In this document: positions 61,987 through 64,000 of the stretch, piece after piece
Position numbering within the stretch: the stretch's first letter is position 1
How the letters are laid out: each line of letters opens with the position of its first letter
Assembly: GCA_010094045.1 (NCBI GenBank)
Contig: ML986591.1
Coordinates: 389,115-453,114, forward strand
Length of the DNA: 64,000 bases
Reading direction: 5' to 3'
From: Lojkania enalia
Lineage: Eukaryota > Ascomycota > Dothideomycetes > Pleosporales
Notes under the pieces: generated by a model
The model's input: the letters and a program-made list of their open reading frames with translations, nothing else
Told to the model about the DNA's origin: nothing
Databases searched by the model: none
Position numbers and translations under genes: made by a program

Positions 61987-63835
61987 ACGTATTCTACTAT
62001 TAAAGCGGCTAAACTATTGAAGCAGCTACTTTTTCTTAGCGCAACAAACACTATATATAAAAAGTTAATTTACTTAATACTAATAAGAGATTCTATATAT
62101 AATATACTTTTATCTAATTTAGAATTTTCCCTACTATCCTTTTAGCACGTACGAGCGTTATATCTAGTCTTACTATAGTTACTATAGTAGTATTAAGCTG
62201 GTTAAGCTCTTTCTTAAGTATTAGTACTACGAGTCTTCTTAAAGGGCTGAGAGTTTATAGATACTTCAGCAGCTATATATAAAAATCCCTTACTATATAA
62301 TACTATACTATTATACTAAATATACTTTCTTTTACACGTTTTACACTTAGTTACTTCTTCTAATTACCTTTTAAGCTTAAAGTTATAAGCTTAAAGAAGC
62401 GTATTCTAATATAGTATTAACTTAGCACCTTTTATAAGCTGTAAGAATCCTTCTTACACCTCTTTTAATAATCGTATAAAGGACTTTTATATAAGTATTA
62501 ATTATAACCCAAATTTATATATATTACTTAGAGTTTTAAACTACTAGAAGTCTTCTTATAGAAGTAATTCTAGTAGGGTATATAGTTATATATTAAAGTA
62601 ATCTAATATAACCTATACGTTTAGAAGAATAATTTCTATTACTTTAAAGGCTTTTTAATAGTTTTTATACGTAAATATATTAAAAAACGCGTCCTTAAAG
62701 GCTGGAAGAAAGCCTTTTTTATTAATATAGTAGACGCGTTAGCGCGTTAAGTCTTATATATACTATAAGTACTTTAGCTTTAACAGCGAGAAGTAAACTA
62801 TATTAAGAGGCTAAAGTATATATAATAAATAAGAAGGTATATAAAACGTTAGAATCTTTTATATAAGGTAGTAATTTTTAAATTCCTAGTTAAGATAGCT
62901 TTTATAGCCGTCTAAAATAAGTAGCTTATATAATTCTACCTAATATATCTTTATATACTTATTAAAGTATTTTAGCTACTTAAGACTAAGCGCGTTATTT
63001 ATCCAGCCGTTCTTAGAAACTAAAATTTTCCAATCGTATAGTATACCTACTTCTTTATATTATATAGAGATATAGATACGTTCTTTATAGATAATAAATA
63101 GTAGAGTTATATATACAGTAGTATAGATACTTTAAATAACTATAATCTATTTACAATTACTTAGCTATATAAGAGTAGGCCTTATATAATATTCTAAACC
63201 TATAACAACCTTTATAATATTAATAATACCTATTTAAAAGCTTATCTTATTAAAGTTGTATATATTATTATTATATATACTATATATCGCAATTATATCC
63301 TATACGAGTTTAAACCACGTGTTAATAACCTCTAGATTCTTCTATTTTATTCTTTAGCAATCCTTTACTTAATTAAAAACTATTTTAAACTTATTTATAT
63401 ACGCTATAAATCGTTTAAACTAATTCTTTCTTATAAATATTCTACTATATACGTCTAATAGTTTATCTACTATATCTGCTACCTTATATAGCCGGGGCGT
63501 AAATCCTCGCGAATTAAGGTTAAGAATATATTATACGATTGTTTATTCTTCGGTTACTATAAACTTCTAGTAATTTAGTTGTATACGAGGGCGAAACGCG
63601 ATTCTATAAAGTTGAGTAGAAAGTTGTTAATATCGTACGTTAAAAGCTATAGTAGCGTATTATACGCTCTTAAACTGGCCTAATTTATACGCCTGTAAGG
63701 TAAGCTCAATTCTACCTTCTTATTAAATTAATAGAAGATCGTATTATAGATTTATTATAGTTTATACGTAGTATTTATAATACTAAAAAAAAGTAGCCGC
63801 TTTAATAGTTTAGCTACTTTAATAGTAGAATACGT
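61987..63835 (-). mobile_element. Fot1/pogo-type DNA transposon, copy 2 of a pair (1849 bp)
   Basis: It begins ACGTATTCTACTATTAAAGC and ends ATAGTAGAATACGT. TA duplications lie at 61985-61986 and 63836-63837. It is near-identical and equal in length to 56561-58409. Copy 2 keeps more C and G (for example AGCGCAACAAACAC where copy 1 reads AGTATAATAAATAC), so it is less mutated at those sites. The minus-strand transposase remnant is broken by many stops. Confidence 0.9.
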
Positions 63836-64000
63836 TATAGGATATATTTTAGCTAATTTAGATAGCTTTAGTTTATAAGCGTACGAGGATACCTTTATAA
63901 TAACTTTATAAAAGCCTATATTCTTCTAGTTAAACTTTTTAAATAGTCTTTATATATATATATTTCTAGTATTTAGCTAGATTAGATTATTAATCTAGTA

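Larger units (their letters stand above)
43472..64000. repeat. AT-rich, RIP-affected transposon block
   Basis: About 20.5 kb of sequence dominated by TA, AT, AG and CT steps, with CA and TG almost absent over long stretches. Every transposon frame recognised here is riddled with TAA and TAG, mostly where the family has Gln or Trp. Related copies inside the block differ mainly by C/T and G/A transitions. This is the expected result of RIP. No intact host gene is visible. Confidence 0.9.
60982..64000 (-). mobile_element. Third Ty3/gypsy element, inverted, continuing past the window
   Basis: Reading the minus strand: LTR (61276 to about 60982), polypurine run (complement at 61277-61286), about 63-bp tandem repeats, then the chromodomain part (about 61.98-61.65 kb). 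The upstream integrase end (64000-63838) matches the complement of about 55930-56090 of the second gypsy. It is interrupted by a Fot1-like element at 61987-63835. It continues beyond base 64000. Confidence 0.85.

Overview
The window is nuclear DNA of a filamentous ascomycete (Pezizomycotina). Genes carry short GT-AG introns of about 43-79 nt. A highly reducing polyketide synthase, cytochromes P450 and MFS transporters are present. The last third is an AT-rich repeat block with the signature of repeat-induced point mutation (RIP): CpA and TpG are almost gone, TpA is everywhere, and transposon reading frames are full of stops. The species cannot be named from this sequence. All gene models below were spliced by hand from frame, splice-site and family-motif agreement.

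Layout. 1-738: 3' part of a conserved hypothetical gene. 1.6-5.8 kb: two convergent MFS transporters, one monocarboxylate-type (+) and one 14-helix DHA2-type (-). 8.3-10.4 kb: a nine-exon P450 with an odd 11-residue repeat before its membrane anchor. 11.2 kb: a small one-helix membrane protein. 12.1-14.0 kb: an amino-acid permease (-). 14.0-19.0 kb: a long gene-free stretch. 19.0-19.9 kb: a decayed 3'-5' exonuclease-like gene.

21.3-36.5 kb: a compact secondary-metabolite cluster. It holds a DUF829/PaxU-like alpha/beta hydrolase, a 2501-residue HR-PKS (KS-AT-DH-CMeT-ER-KR-ACP, all recognisable catalytic motifs intact, no release domain), a divergent CYP52-like P450 and a DHA2-type efflux transporter. 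The likely logic is: the PKS builds a reduced, C-methylated chain, the hydrolase may release or trim it, the P450 oxidises it and the MFS exports it. No cluster transcription factor was seen. 37.0-41.4 kb: a cytosolic-type GH2 beta-galactosidase facing tail-to-tail a Gal80-like Gfo/Idh/MocA protein whose EKP motif reads EWP, so a putative lactose/galactose module abuts the cluster.

43.1-43.4 kb: a small frameshifted gene. 43.44 kb: a (TCCC)n/A-run marks an abrupt edge. 43.5-64 kb: RIP-degraded transposons. These include a Ty3/gypsy element whose integrase was hit by a Fot1/pogo-type element, itself hit by a second one; a second gypsy carrying two more Fot1-like insertions; and an inverted gypsy running out of the window with another Fot1-like insertion. 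The Fot1-like elements keep recognisable terminal inverted repeats and TA target duplications, and several empty sites can be read directly.
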